A DNA stretch of 64,000 bases from an uncultured Christensenellaceae bacterium (GCA_944380355.1 CALWHJ010000010.1:1-64000); one strand, 5' to 3'; positions 1 through 8,620 are shown, numbered from the stretch's first letter. Notes: generated from the letters alone by a model not told the origin. Numbers and translations: made by a program.

Positions 1-912
1 ATGTTTGAGGTAGGTATCGAAGTCAGCGAGGCTATGCCGATACTTCTGTTTATCGGTATAGGCGCGATGATAGACTTCGGTCCGCTGCTTTCAAATCCCA
101 AGCTGTTCCTGCTGGGCGGTGCGGCGCAGTTCGGTATATTCCTTATCATATTGCTTGCTACAATGATAGGCTTTAATATAAACGACGCTGCGGCTATCGG
201 TATAATCGGCGCGGCTGACGGTCCTACATCGATACTTGTAGCGATGAAACTGGGCAGTAAGTTCCTTGGCCCTATCACCGTCGTAGCGTACTCATATATG
301 GCGCTTGTTCCTATTATTCAGCCTGCGGTCGTCAAGCTCTGCACGACGAAGAAGGAAAGACTTATCAAAATGGAATACAACCCCGTATCCGTTTCTCACA
401 CCACAAAGGTTCTTTTCCCGATAGTCGTTACTATTATCGCAGGACTTATCGCACCCAAGTCGCTGGCGCTTGTCGGCTTCCTGATGTTTGGTAACCTCAT
501 CAGAGAATGCGGTGTTCTGAGACTTCTCAGCGAAACCGCGCAGAACAATCTTGCAAACCTTATAACCCTGCTCCTCGGCATCACGATCGCTTCTCAGATG
601 AAGGCAGAAACGTTTGTCACCTGGGAAACTCTGCTGATACTCGTTCTCGGTCTTGCGGCATTCGTATTCGATACCGTTGCAGGCGTTATGTTCGCAAAGT
701 TCATGAACCTGTTCTCAAAGAAGAAGATCAACCCGATGATCGGTGCGGCCGGTATATCCGCATTCCCGATGTCGGCGCGCGTAATACAGAAGATGGGTCT
801 GAAAGAAGATCCCAACAACCATCTGCTTATGCACGCTATCGGTGCGAACGTATCTGGACAGATAGCTTCCGCTATCGTAGGCGGTCTCATAATCGGCCTT
901 GTGCTGGCTTAA
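1..912 (+). CDS. oadB: OadB/GcdB-type sodium-translocating decarboxylase beta subunit (5' partial)
   Basis: The integral membrane beta subunit of biotin-dependent Na+-pumping decarboxylases (oxaloacetate, methylmalonyl-CoA or glutaconyl-CoA type) couples carboxybiotin decarboxylation to sodium export. The 303 residues are strongly hydrophobic. They contain the family's GAADGPTSI segment (near residue 70), whose Asp is the usual coupling residue, and the C-terminal ANVSGQIASAIVGG. Family members are roughly 370-430 aa, so the ATG at base 1 is probably internal and the N-terminus lies off the window. A small membrane subunit follows 13 bp later. No biotin carrier or alpha subunit is visible, so the substrate is undecided. 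Codon use (many CTG and CCG) differs from most of the window. Confidence 0.9.
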   Translation: MFEVGIEVSEAMPILLFIGIGAMIDFGPLLSNPKLFLLGGAAQFGIFLIILLATMIGFNINDAAAIGIIGAADGPTSILVAMKLGSKFLGPITVVAYSYMALVPIIQPAVVKLCTTKKERLIKMEYNPVSVSHTTKVLFPIVVTIIAGLIAPKSLALVGFLMFGNLIRECGVLRLLSETAQNNLANLITLLLGITIASQMKAETFVTWETLLILVLGLAAFVFDTVAGVMFAKFMNLFSKKKINPMIGAAGISAFPMSARVIQKMGLKEDPNNHLLMHAIGANVSGQIASAIVGGLIIGLVLA

Positions 913-925
913 CGGAGGTGGAAAT

Positions 926-1171
926 ATGAATATGATTTCTTTGCTTGGTATTTCTCTCGATCTTACTCCGATGGATAAGACAAACGTGCTTAAGTCTCTT
1001 GAGATAATGTGGAAGGGCGTTCTCGCAATATTCATCACTATAGCGATCATCCTTTTCGTATCCTGGGGAATCAACACGATATGCAACAAAGCCCGCGCCG
1101 CGGTTGAAAAGAAGAGAGCGGAGCAGCAGGCGAACAAACAGGACGGAAGCGGCGAAAACAAAGCCGAGTAA
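926..1171 (+). CDS. Small gamma-subunit-like membrane protein of the decarboxylase complex
   Basis: This 81-residue protein has one predicted transmembrane helix (about residues 32-52) followed by a short basic and then polar cytoplasmic tail rich in Lys, Glu and Gln. That is the architecture of OadG-like gamma subunits, which help assemble the beta subunit and the carboxyltransferase. The ATG at 926 is preferred over the upstream start at 899 because a good ribosome site, GGAGG at 914-918, precedes it. It sits 13 bp after the beta subunit and is followed by an intrinsic terminator, so it closes the operon. OadG proteins diverge quickly, so the call rests mainly on context and topology. Confidence 0.6.
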   Translation: MNMISLLGISLDLTPMDKTNVLKSLEIMWKGVLAIFITIAIILFVSWGINTICNKARAAVEKKRAEQQANKQDGSGENKAE

Positions 1172-1192
1172 CGCTGTTTTATCAGAATTTCT

Positions 1193-1227
1193 AAAACGCG
1201 GAGCGTATAATGCGCCCCGCGTTTTTT
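1193..1227 (+). terminator. Intrinsic terminator of the decarboxylase operon
   Basis: A GC-rich stem (AAAACGCGG pairing with CCGCGTTTT) is followed by a T run directly after the gamma-like subunit. The chimeric ORF begins just beyond it. Confidence 0.75.
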
Positions 1228-1248
1228 GCTTCTTTTTACGAGTAAAAA

Positions 1249-1571
1249 CTACGTTAAAAGAAAACCTGCGTTGGGGTAATCCCGACGCTACCGACGAAGA
1301 ACTCGTCAAGGCGTGCAAACTCGCTCAGGCGGATGACTTTATACAGTCATTCCCCGACAAGTACGACACGTATATAGAGCAGGGCGGCGGTTTCACCGGA
1401 CAGGCAGGCGCAATCAGACACGGTATTTCCAGAGCATTGGTACTCGCTGACGAGACCACCAAGGCAGCTCTCAAGAAAGCAGGTTTCCTCACCAGAGACC
1501 CCAGAGCAAAGGAAAGAAAGAAGTACGGTCTCAAGAAAGCAAGACGCGCACCTCAGTTCAGCAAGAGATAA
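1249..1571 (+). pseudogene. Chimeric ORF: ABC exporter NBD fragment joined in frame to the C-terminus of ribosomal protein S9
   Basis: An open frame (open since 1104) runs through two unrelated protein pieces. Codons from about 1251 to 1386 encode [15 protein letters not shown]...[13 protein letters not shown], the stretch between Q-loop and signature motif of a type I ABC exporter. With no break, the next ~62 codons encode the end of ribosomal protein S9 ([16 protein letters not shown], then [20 protein letters not shown] and the terminal RAPQFSKR). Walker A, signature and Walker B are missing from the ABC part, and about half of S9 is missing. The join falls on GGGCGGC, a sequence both parents could share. 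The ABC piece is not a copy of either exporter gene next door. This is either an assembly chimera or a real deletion/recombination remnant; a working product is unlikely. Confidence 0.8.
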
Positions 1572-1600
1572 TCGGATTGCCGAGCAAATTTACAAATCGC

Positions 1601-1632
1601 AAGTACCTCACAAGAGGTACTTGTTTTTTTTT
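1601..1632 (+). terminator. Intrinsic terminator after the rpsI tail
   Basis: AAGTACCTC pairs with GAGGTACTT across a 4-nt loop and is followed by a long T run. Its position after the S9 stop codon fits the natural end of an rpsI transcription unit. Confidence 0.85.
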
Positions 1633-1687
1633 GTTGCCGACGACGCGGGGTGCTTACTGTCTGCGTACGCGTCTTTTGCGCACTTTT

Positions 1688-1840
1688 CAGTTCGTCGTCA
1701 TCGCAATACGGCAAGTATTGCTTCTTCCTCCTTACACAAAATCATCGCAAAATCCGCAGTCCGCAGCCTAGCTCGCACCCCGCGCCGTCGGCATTATTTT
1801 TCTTAGACTTTGCGACGCTTTTCGGTTAGTTGTTATCGCA
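1688..1840 (+). repeat. Dispersed ~150-bp intergenic repeat, copy A
   Basis: This segment contains the core AATACGGCAAGTATT (an AATAC/GTATT mini-hairpin) preceded by CGTCGTCATCGC and followed by GCTTCTTCCTCC and later AGCCTAGCTCG. The same order of blocks is found near 33.0 kb and, on the opposite strand, at 33.26-33.60 kb. Short ORFs crossing it show no conserved protein features, so it is treated as non-coding. The rest of the 1632-1992 gap shows nothing else recognisable. Confidence 0.7.
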
Positions 1841-1992
1841 ACACGTAGATTATTACGCATTTTGCGTTATTTCGACGAAAAGGCGTAAGAGAAGTATTAT
1901 GCGTTTTAATTTGAGAGATTAAAGCCGTTATAATTACATTGAAAGGCGATAATATATATTATGTAAAATATGCCTTATTTCACGCGCTTGCG

Positions 1993-2021
1993 TTGACTTA
2001 CGTGCATACATATTATAAAAT
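1993..2021 (+). promoter_or_regulatory. SigA-type promoter for the ABC exporter pair
   Basis: TTGACT, a 17-bp spacer and TAAAAT lie 36 bp upstream of the TTG start of the first exporter gene. Confidence 0.65.
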
Positions 2022-2056
2022 AAATCTATTAGCCGATTATTTATACGGAGATAAAA

Positions 2057-3796
2057 TTGAAGTCGATTTTTAAGTATTACAAGAGATATGCTCATCTCAT
2101 CATAGCCGCGCTGGTCTTTTTGACGCTTGAAGCAATTTGCGAATTGCAATTGCCTAGCTATATGTCAGGTCTCGTTTCTGAGGGTATAGGACAGTCAGAT
2201 ATGGCTACTATATGGAGCTACGGCTGGCGTATGATTGTCATTACGGTTATAGCTTGCGTATGTTCTGTTCTTGTAGGATATTTTTCTGCTAAGGCAAGCG
2301 CGAGAATGTCCAGAGATATCCGCAGCGATATGTTTGCAAAAGTAATGAATTTTGCCAGCGAAGAATATAATAAATTTTCCGTAAGTTCTTTGATTACAAG
2401 ATGCACCAACGATATTACGCAGATTCAGATGCTCACGTATATCTTCTTGAGAATGATTATGTTTGCGCCTATTATGGGTATAGGCGGTACGATAAAAGCC
2501 GTACAGTTTTCTTCGGGTATATCATCCCTTGCGTGGGTAATAGTGGGAGCGATTGCAATAGTTGTCGTATTGATTGTTATCGCACTTACCATAGTGCAGC
2601 CCAAATATATGAAAATGCAAAAACAAATCGACAAGGTCAATCAGATAGCGGGCGACGAGCTAAACGGTATGCTTGTTATCCGAGCTTTCAATACGCAGAA
2701 GCACGAGGAAAAGCGATTTGACGATGCCAACAGAGATTTGACCCGTACCGCTTTGTTTGCTACAAGACTTATGGCAATACTGATGCCTGTTATGACTATT
2801 GTTATGAACGGCGTAATGGTTGCCATAATCTGGATATTTGCCGCTAAAGTAGACGATATCGCACAGATATCCAATATGATGGCGTTTATGCAATATTCGC
2901 TTCATATCATAATGTCGTTTATGATGATTTCTATGATATTCATAGTTCTTCCCAGAGCCATTGTCTCCATCAACCGCGTTGGGGAAGTGCTTTCTATGAA
3001 AATTTCCATTACAGACAAAGAAGACAAAACTCAGCCTACGGGCGCGAGATTTAAGGGCGATATAAAATTCGACAACGTAAGCTACAGCTACGGCGGAGGA
3101 GTGCCTGCGATTGAGAATATATCCTTTGAGGCAAAGAGCGGAGAAGTTACGGCGATTATAGGCAGTACGGGAAGCGGTAAATCCACGGTAATCAATCTCA
3201 TTCCCAGGCTTATGGACGTAAGTGCGGGAAGCGTTTCAATAGACGGAGTAGACGTCAGAGATATAAATCTTAAGGACCTGAGAAACAATATAGGTTTCGT
3301 ACCACAGAAAAACACTCTCTTTTCGGGTACGGTAGCGTCCAATATAGGATACGGAAAAGAGGATATCACGCAAGAAGAATTGCAAAAAGCGGCACGTATA
3401 GCGCAGGCGCAAGAATTTATCGACTCTTCTCCCGACGGATACGACAGAGCCATTGCACAAGGTGGCGATAATGTTTCGGGAGGACAAAAACAACGACTCG
3501 CGATAGCGCGCGCTCTCAGTAAAAACGCGCCTATATATATCTTTGACGATTCTTTCTCCGCGCTTGACTTCAAGACGGACGCAAAGCTCAGGATGGCACT
3601 TCAGCAGGAAATGGACGATGCGACGGTAATCATAGTCGCACAGAGAGTAGGCACGATTAAAAACGCCGACAGAATTATAGTACTCGACGACGGCAAAGTC
3701 GTAGGAAACGGAAAGCACGAAGAGTTGCTCAAGACTTGCAAGACATATCTCGATATTGCAAAATCGCAACTTTCGGAGGAGGAGCTGGGCTTATGA
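2057..3796 (+). CDS. ABC exporter half-transporter, subunit with degenerate ATP site
   Basis: A 579-residue half-transporter: an N-terminal six-helix exporter domain (about residues 1-310) and a C-terminal nucleotide-binding domain. Walker A GSTGSGKST is at 369-377, the signature is VSGGQKQRLAIARAL, and Walker B reads IFDDSFSALD. The catalytic Glu position after the Walker B Asp holds Asp498, the hallmark of the degenerate subunit in heterodimeric exporters (LmrC/BmrC/TM287 class). The start is TTG at 2057, preceded by GGAG, and the protein begins like its family. It overlaps the partner gene by ATGA. Substrates of such pairs are drugs, lipids or peptides and cannot be told from sequence. Confidence 0.9.
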   Translation: MKSIFKYYKRYAHLIIAALVFLTLEAICELQLPSYMSGLVSEGIGQSDMATIWSYGWRMIVITVIACVCSVLVGYFSAKASARMSRDIRSDMFAKVMNFASEEYNKFSVSSLITRCTNDITQIQMLTYIFLRMIMFAPIMGIGGTIKAVQFSSGISSLAWVIVGAIAIVVVLIVIALTIVQPKYMKMQKQIDKVNQIAGDELNGMLVIRAFNTQKHEEKRFDDANRDLTRTALFATRLMAILMPVMTIVMNGVMVAIIWIFAAKVDDIAQISNMMAFMQYSLHIIMSFMMISMIFIVLPRAIVSINRVGEVLSMKISITDKEDKTQPTGARFKGDIKFDNVSYSYGGGVPAIENISFEAKSGEVTAIIGSTGSGKSTVINLIPRLMDVSAGSVSIDGVDVRDINLKDLRNNIGFVPQKNTLFSGTVASNIGYGKEDITQEELQKAARIAQAQEFIDSSPDGYDRAIAQGGDNVSGGQKQRLAIARALSKNAPIYIFDDSFSALDFKTDAKLRMALQQEMDDATVIIVAQRVGTIKNADRIIVLDDGKVVGNGKHEELLKTCKTYLDIAKSQLSEEELGL

Positions 3797-6018
3797 GTAA
3801 TGCTCCCCGACAGAGAATGCACGGACCTATGGGCGGAAGAGGCCGTGTGCCTATGGGCGTAGAAAAAGCAAAAGACTTCAAAGGTACGGCTAAAAAGCTT
3901 TTGAAGTATATGCGTAAGGACGTTGTTATAATGATAATAGCGTTCATACTTGCCATAGGCGGAGTAATCGCGACAATTACGCTCCCCGATATCCTCGGCA
4001 ACGCTACCGACACTCTTGTAGTCGGCGTAATGCAAAAGAGTGTATACAATAAAATAGTTCCTTCGCTTAGATTTGACGAAGAAACTCTTAAGGCGTTCGA
4101 AAGCGTAGGTAACGCGACTATAGGAGATGTTAAAAACCTTATAAGCAGTGAATGGACCGACCCGTCCAAACAGGAAATCGTAGACGCTATCTCTGAGGAA
4201 AACAAAGAATTGATATTGTCTTTGCCCGAGGGATTGAACAACGTGCTTCTCAAAAAACTTGCCGAGGCATCGCGCAATGCCGCGACTTTAGGTGAGTATA
4301 TGGATATTATAAACAATACTGCGATGCTCGACAGTATCCCCGAAAGTTACCGCGAAGCGGTGCGCGAGATATCTATGACTCAAGCACCTAAAACCGATAC
4401 TGACAAGATTGCGAATATTATGCTTAAACTCATAATACTCGTTTTGGCAAGCGGCATAATGTCCTATGCGCAGGGATTTTTGCTTTCGGGAGTATCGCAA
4501 AAGATATCCTACCGTTTCAGAAAAGACCTTAACGAGAAGATTGATAAGCTGCCTTTGAAGTATTACGACAATACTACTAACGGCGAAGTAATGAGCCTTA
4601 TCACCAACGATATCGACACGATATCCACCTCGCTAAATCAAAGCCTTTCGCAGATGCTCACGTCTGTGACTACGGTGATAGGCGTACTCATAATGATGTT
4701 GAGGATATCTCCTCTTATGACGCTCATATCCATAGTAAGCGTACCTCTGTTGCTTATAGCGGCGGGACTTATTATCAAGAGGTCGCAAAAGTATTTCAAG
4801 CGTCAGCAACAGTACCTCGGACACGTCAACGGTCAGATAGAAGAAATGTTCTCGGGGCATAACGTTGTAAAACTTTTCAACGGAGAGGAGAAGAGTGTAG
4901 AGGAATTCAACAAGTACAATGACGAGTTGTACAAGTCGGCGTGGAGTTCGCAGTTTTTCTCGGGACTTATGCAGCCTTCTGCAAAAGCGGTAGGTAATCT
5001 CGGTTATGTGGCTGTATGTATTCTGGGCGGGTATCTCGTAGTCAACGGCAATCTCGGTGTAGGTAATATTCAGTCTTTCGTTCAGTACGTAAGGCAATTC
5101 AATCAACCTATTACTCAGCTTGCAAGCGTTGCCAATACCTTCCAGTCAACGATAGCGGCGGCAGAAAGAGTATTCGGATTTTTGGAGCAGGAAGAAGAAA
5201 AAGAGAGCGGAAGCCTTACTTTGGAAGAAGTCAAAGGCGACGTTACTTTTGAAAACGTAAAGTTCGGATATTCTCCCGAAAAGATAATAATAAAGGACTT
5301 TACGAGCAAAGTCAAAAGAGGTCAGCGCATCGCAATCGTAGGCCCGACAGGAGCAGGTAAAACCACGCTCGTAAAACTCCTTATGAGATTTTACGATATC
5401 AATGACGGCAAAATTACCGTCGACGGTATAGATATCAAAGAATTTTCTCGCTCAGGATTGAGAGAGCATATCGGTATGGTCTTGCAGGATACGTGGCTGT
5501 ACAACGGTACCATAATGGAAAATATCCGTTACGGAAGGCTCGACGCGACCGACGAAGAGGTAATAGAAGCGGCTAAGACGGCTTGTGCAGACCACTTTAT
5601 CAATACTTTGCCCGAAGGGTACAATTTTGTAATTAATGCCGACGCAGGTAATATATCTCAGGGACAAAAGCAGCTTTTGACAATCGCGAGAGCAATTCTT
5701 GCCGATTCTGAAATAATGATACTTGACGAAGCTACGAGCCTTGTAGATACGCGTACGGAAATGCTTATACAACAGGCAATGAATACGTTGACTAAAGGCA
5801 GGACGAGTTTTGTTATCGCGCACAGACTGTCGACCATAAGAGACGCAGACAATATTCTTGTGCTCAAAGACGGAGATATCGTCGAGCAAGGCACGCATAC
5901 TCAGTTGCTGGAGAAAGACGGTTTCTATGCGGAGTTGTACAATGCGCAGTTCTTGGGTATGAGTATAGACGACGTCGAAGAGGGCAAAAAACAACGAAAT
6001 CTAGCTAAGGGGATATAA
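3793..6018 (+). CDS. ABC exporter half-transporter, catalytic subunit with large extracytoplasmic insert
   Basis: The partner of the preceding gene, 741 residues from the ATG that overlaps its stop (an in-frame start at 3736 lies inside the neighbour and is less likely). A Gly/Arg/Met-rich N-tail (MHGPMGGRGRVPMG) precedes the first helix. Between helices 1 and 2 is an extra segment of roughly 130 residues, predicted helical and outside the cell, which explains a length well above the usual ~600. Walker A GPTGAGKTT is at 517-525, and Walker B is LDEATSLVD with catalytic Glu646. The signature is the atypical ISQGQ, as expected for the subunit that completes its partner's degenerate site. The pair should form one asymmetric exporter. 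Confidence 0.9.
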   Translation: MSNAPRQRMHGPMGGRGRVPMGVEKAKDFKGTAKKLLKYMRKDVVIMIIAFILAIGGVIATITLPDILGNATDTLVVGVMQKSVYNKIVPSLRFDEETLKAFESVGNATIGDVKNLISSEWTDPSKQEIVDAISEENKELILSLPEGLNNVLLKKLAEASRNAATLGEYMDIINNTAMLDSIPESYREAVREISMTQAPKTDTDKIANIMLKLIILVLASGIMSYAQGFLLSGVSQKISYRFRKDLNEKIDKLPLKYYDNTTNGEVMSLITNDIDTISTSLNQSLSQMLTSVTTVIGVLIMMLRISPLMTLISIVSVPLLLIAAGLIIKRSQKYFKRQQQYLGHVNGQIEEMFSGHNVVKLFNGEEKSVEEFNKYNDELYKSAWSSQFFSGLMQPSAKAVGNLGYVAVCILGGYLVVNGNLGVGNIQSFVQYVRQFNQPITQLASVANTFQSTIAAAERVFGFLEQEEEKESGSLTLEEVKGDVTFENVKFGYSPEKIIIKDFTSKVKRGQRIAIVGPTGAGKTTLVKLLMRFYDINDGKITVDGIDIKEFSRSGLREHIGMVLQDTWLYNGTIMENIRYGRLDATDEEVIEAAKTACADHFINTLPEGYNFVINADAGNISQGQKQLLTIARAILADSEIMILDEATSLVDTRTEMLIQQAMNTLTKGRTSFVIAHRLSTIRDADNILVLKDGDIVEQGTHTQLLEKDGFYAELYNAQFLGMSIDDVEEGKKQRNLAKGI

Positions 6019-6112
6019 TTTTTTTGTAATTAATTAAGGAAAAGTTAAGTTTTATCCCACAAACTTCACCGAAGGTATTGATTTTAGTATTTAAAAATGC
6101 TATCATAAATAT

Positions 6113-6230
6113 GCAGACGAGAGTTGAGCGTAAAAATGCAAGACTTTCCAAGCCAAAGAGTTGACTGTTTCATAATGTACGACCTTTTATAAACTTTCCG
6201 GAAAACCGCCTCATTGAGGCGGTTTTCTGG
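6113..6230 (+). ncRNA. Candidate short transcript (small RNA or short-ORF unit)
   Basis: A promoter-like pair, TTGATT at 6078-6083 and TATCAT at 6101-6106 with 17-bp spacing, precedes a perfect 13-bp hairpin (GAAAACCGCCTCA/TGAGGCGGTTTTC) about 90 bp downstream. The stretch between could be a small RNA. It also holds an 18-codon ORF at 6136-6192 (MQDFPSQRVDCFIMYDLL) with only a weak ribosome site. The remaining bases of the 6019-6374 gap show nothing further. Confidence 0.3.
6201..6227 (+). terminator. Strong hairpin, probable terminator
   Basis: A perfect 13-bp stem with a 1-3 nt loop and Ts at the 3' arm. It could end the exporter operon or the short transcript upstream. The T run after the stem is short. 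Confidence 0.55.
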
Positions 6231-6338
6231 TTGAAATAAACATAATTCAATATAAACAAAAAATTCTAATCTTAACAGAGCGTGAGTAACAAGAAAAAAG
6301 TATTTGGCGAGGATAATAAAAAAGATAGGGAATAACTC

Positions 6339-6367
6339 TTGTATATCCGCGCTTTATTTGTTATAAT
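6339..6367 (+). promoter_or_regulatory. SigA-type promoter immediately upstream of the DUF4838 gene
   Basis: TTGTAT and a perfect TATAAT are separated by 17 bp. The -10 box ends 7 bp before the ATG at 6375, so transcription would start at or next to the start codon. Confidence 0.65.
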
Positions 6368-6374
6368 TATATTT

Positions 6375-8384
6375 ATGAAAACAAAGGTGATAATCGTAGT
6401 ATGTATAATTTTGGCGGTTGCGCTTGTAGGTGTACTCTCGCTGGCGGTAACCGTATCTGCTAAAGGATACGAGCGTTTTACGGTATCGGATAAACTTACG
6501 TATGACGAGAATAGCGTAGCCGAGGCTATGGCGAAAGAAAAGGATTTATGTCTTGCAAAGGACGGCAAGAGCGATTATATAGCGATTTTCCCTTTTACCG
6601 CATCTCAGGCATTAGTCAACGACGTACAATATTTTGCCTATGTTTTCAATAAGATGACGGGTGCAGGCATACGCGTGGTTTCCGACAAGGAAGCAAAAAC
6701 TTTGCCTCAAGCCGCATTCGTTTTCGGTGATACCGACTTCAGCGCAGGTGTTTCCGTTGAAGGAGTAAAAGACGACGGTTACAGAGTTTACAGCGACGGT
6801 AACGTAATTTATGTCAAGGCGTTGAAGGAAGCAGGCGTCAGAAACGGTATTTACGGTTTTTTGGAAGATAAATTCGAAGTAATGTTCATAGAGGAAAATT
6901 ACGATTATATCCCGTTCTTCCCTACAATTTATTTGGATAAATTAGACTATATCAGCAATCCCGACGTGGCGTGGAGAAGAGTATATCAATACGAGATTTT
7001 GCAAAATCACTGGTACAGCCGACTGCGTCTTAACGGCTTTCCCGAAAACGACTGGGGCAAATGGTGTCACAGTTCGTTCGATTACGTTCCGCCCGAGGAG
7101 TATTTTGAGAGCAATCCCGAGTATTTCGCTCTCGTAGACGGCGAAAGAAAGACTACGCAGTTGTGCTTTTCTTATTTTCTAGACAATGAGGACGCGTTTG
7201 AAGTGATTGCCTCTTCGCTCGAGAGAATGATACAAGAAAATCCCGACGCTACATACTGGGATTTCTCCGTTATGGACAACAATCACTACTGTCAGTGTGA
7301 AAAGTGCGCAAGCATACTCGAAAAGACGGGCAGTATGATGGGTACGCTTTTGCCCCTCGTCAATAAACTTGCCGAGCGTTTTCCCGATGTTACGATATCC
7401 ACTTTGGCATATCTTTTCTGCAAGGAAGTACCTAAAGGAATAGTTCCTTCGGACAACGTAAATATTGTCGTGGCTCCCATAGGTACCAGTCAGAATTATT
7501 CGCTTGCAAAGGGTTCTAATTATTTCTCTTCCGACGGAAAAAGGATAATTGAGGAGTGGGGAAAGGTTGCGCCAAATCTGTTAGTATGGGACTATGTGGT
7601 CAATTTCAGCAATCTTCTCATGCCTTATCCCAATTTGGGTGTACAGCAGTCGAATCTCGAATTTTATCTTGCCAACAACGTTGACGGCGTATATCATCAG
7701 GGTAACCGCGAGAAAGAAGGCGAGATGTCGCGTATGCGTTCGTATCTTTTGTCCAGACAGTTGTGGGATAGCGATATTGACCTTGAGTCGCTTGCCGCAA
7801 AGTATGTGCAGGTAGCATATAAGGAAGCGGCGAAAGACGTAGCGGTATTTATGGACAAGATAAGCGACATAGTATACTACTTGCCAGGCAATCTCGATTT
7901 GTATGACAGTGTATCCAAGCACAAGGTAGATTATCTTGCCGTAACCTCTCTCAATGAGTACGAAGGTATTATCCGTTCGGCTATGAGTAAGGTTGAGCCT
8001 GGCAGTAAAGAGTATGAAAGAATAGAGCGCATCTATATGAGCCTTATGTATACCCGCTGTATGGACAGCAGTCTCAACGTGGACAAAAAGACAGCGAGCG
8101 CACAGGAGTTTGTCAAACTTGCGGATAAGTACGGAGTAACGATGGTTGGCGAAACCGTAAGTCTCGAGGAGTGGTACGCGCAATTCAATACGGAATATCT
8201 GGAAGATATAAAAGGTTATAGAATAGCATTGATAACAGTAAGCTCTGTTTTCCCTATGATATTGATAGGCTTTGCGCTTATGGTAGCAACAACCGGCGCG
8301 CTGAAGAAGAAAATCGTCATAGAGAATCTGAAAAAAGAGGCAGAACAAAATGATAAAGACGAAGACGAAATACAGACACTTTAA
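6375..8384 (+). CDS. DUF4838 domain protein, membrane-anchored putative glycoside-active enzyme
   Basis: A 669-residue protein with an N-terminal signal anchor (KTKVIIVVCIILAVALVGVL) and a C-terminal transmembrane helix (about residues 623-645) ending in a charged tail. The middle is a DUF4838 domain. It shows the blocks ISNPDVAWRRVYQYE, DVPWDF-like YWDFSVMDNNHYCQCEKC (a probable metal-binding Cys cluster), PDVTISTLAY and DGVYHQGNREKEGEMSRMR. DUF4838 proteins are distant relatives of glycosidases found in polysaccharide-utilising bacteria; the exact reaction is unknown. The ATG at 6375 is chosen because the sequence upstream is the promoter; it has no Shine-Dalgarno. The 3' end overlaps the next gene by 35 bp. 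Confidence 0.8.
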   Translation: MKTKVIIVVCIILAVALVGVLSLAVTVSAKGYERFTVSDKLTYDENSVAEAMAKEKDLCLAKDGKSDYIAIFPFTASQALVNDVQYFAYVFNKMTGAGIRVVSDKEAKTLPQAAFVFGDTDFSAGVSVEGVKDDGYRVYSDGNVIYVKALKEAGVRNGIYGFLEDKFEVMFIEENYDYIPFFPTIYLDKLDYISNPDVAWRRVYQYEILQNHWYSRLRLNGFPENDWGKWCHSSFDYVPPEEYFESNPEYFALVDGERKTTQLCFSYFLDNEDAFEVIASSLERMIQENPDATYWDFSVMDNNHYCQCEKCASILEKTGSMMGTLLPLVNKLAERFPDVTISTLAYLFCKEVPKGIVPSDNVNIVVAPIGTSQNYSLAKGSNYFSSDGKRIIEEWGKVAPNLLVWDYVVNFSNLLMPYPNLGVQQSNLEFYLANNVDGVYHQGNREKEGEMSRMRSYLLSRQLWDSDIDLESLAAKYVQVAYKEAAKDVAVFMDKISDIVYYLPGNLDLYDSVSKHKVDYLAVTSLNEYEGIIRSAMSKVEPGSKEYERIERIYMSLMYTRCMDSSLNVDKKTASAQEFVKLADKYGVTMVGETVSLEEWYAQFNTEYLEDIKGYRIALITVSSVFPMILIGFALMVATTGALKKKIVIENLKKEAEQNDKDEDEIQTL

Positions 8385-8562
8385 AGGTAAGGAGTATGAG
8401 GTGATTGCTATAGCTACTCACAGCGAAACTCTCGAAAAAATGGTCGTGTATCGCGCGTTATACGGAGAGGGAGGTATATGGGTAAGACCTCTTGAAATGT
8501 TTGAAGGTTACGTTGAAAGGGAGGGAAAGACTTTTAAAAGATTCGAAGAAATAACGGACTGA
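8350..8562 (+). CDS. DUF1653 domain protein
   Basis: A 70-residue cytoplasmic protein covering a whole DUF1653 domain: YRHFKGKEYEVIAIATHSET, then MVVYRALYGEGGIWVRPLEM and a C-terminal FKRFEE. These small SH3-like beta proteins occur widely in Firmicutes and Proteobacteria and have no established role. It begins inside the end of the DUF4838 gene, so translation is probably coupled. A terminator follows at 8590. Confidence 0.85.
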   Translation: MIKTKTKYRHFKGKEYEVIAIATHSETLEKMVVYRALYGEGGIWVRPLEMFEGYVEREGKTFKRFEEITD

Positions 8563-8589
8563 CAGAATATTAATACTTGAAAGCGAAAA

Positions 8590-8620
8590 AGGCAAAAGCT
8601 AAAAAGCTTTTGCCTTTTTC
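8590..8620 (+). terminator. Intrinsic terminator after DUF1653 gene
   Basis: AGGCAAAAGCT pairs with AGCTTTTGCCT across a short loop and is followed by TTTT. Confidence 0.85.

Noticed and set aside
1577..1806. Short overlapping ORFs in the 1.6-1.8 kb gap
   Set aside because: They lie in the terminator and dispersed repeat, with compositional bias and no ribosome sites.
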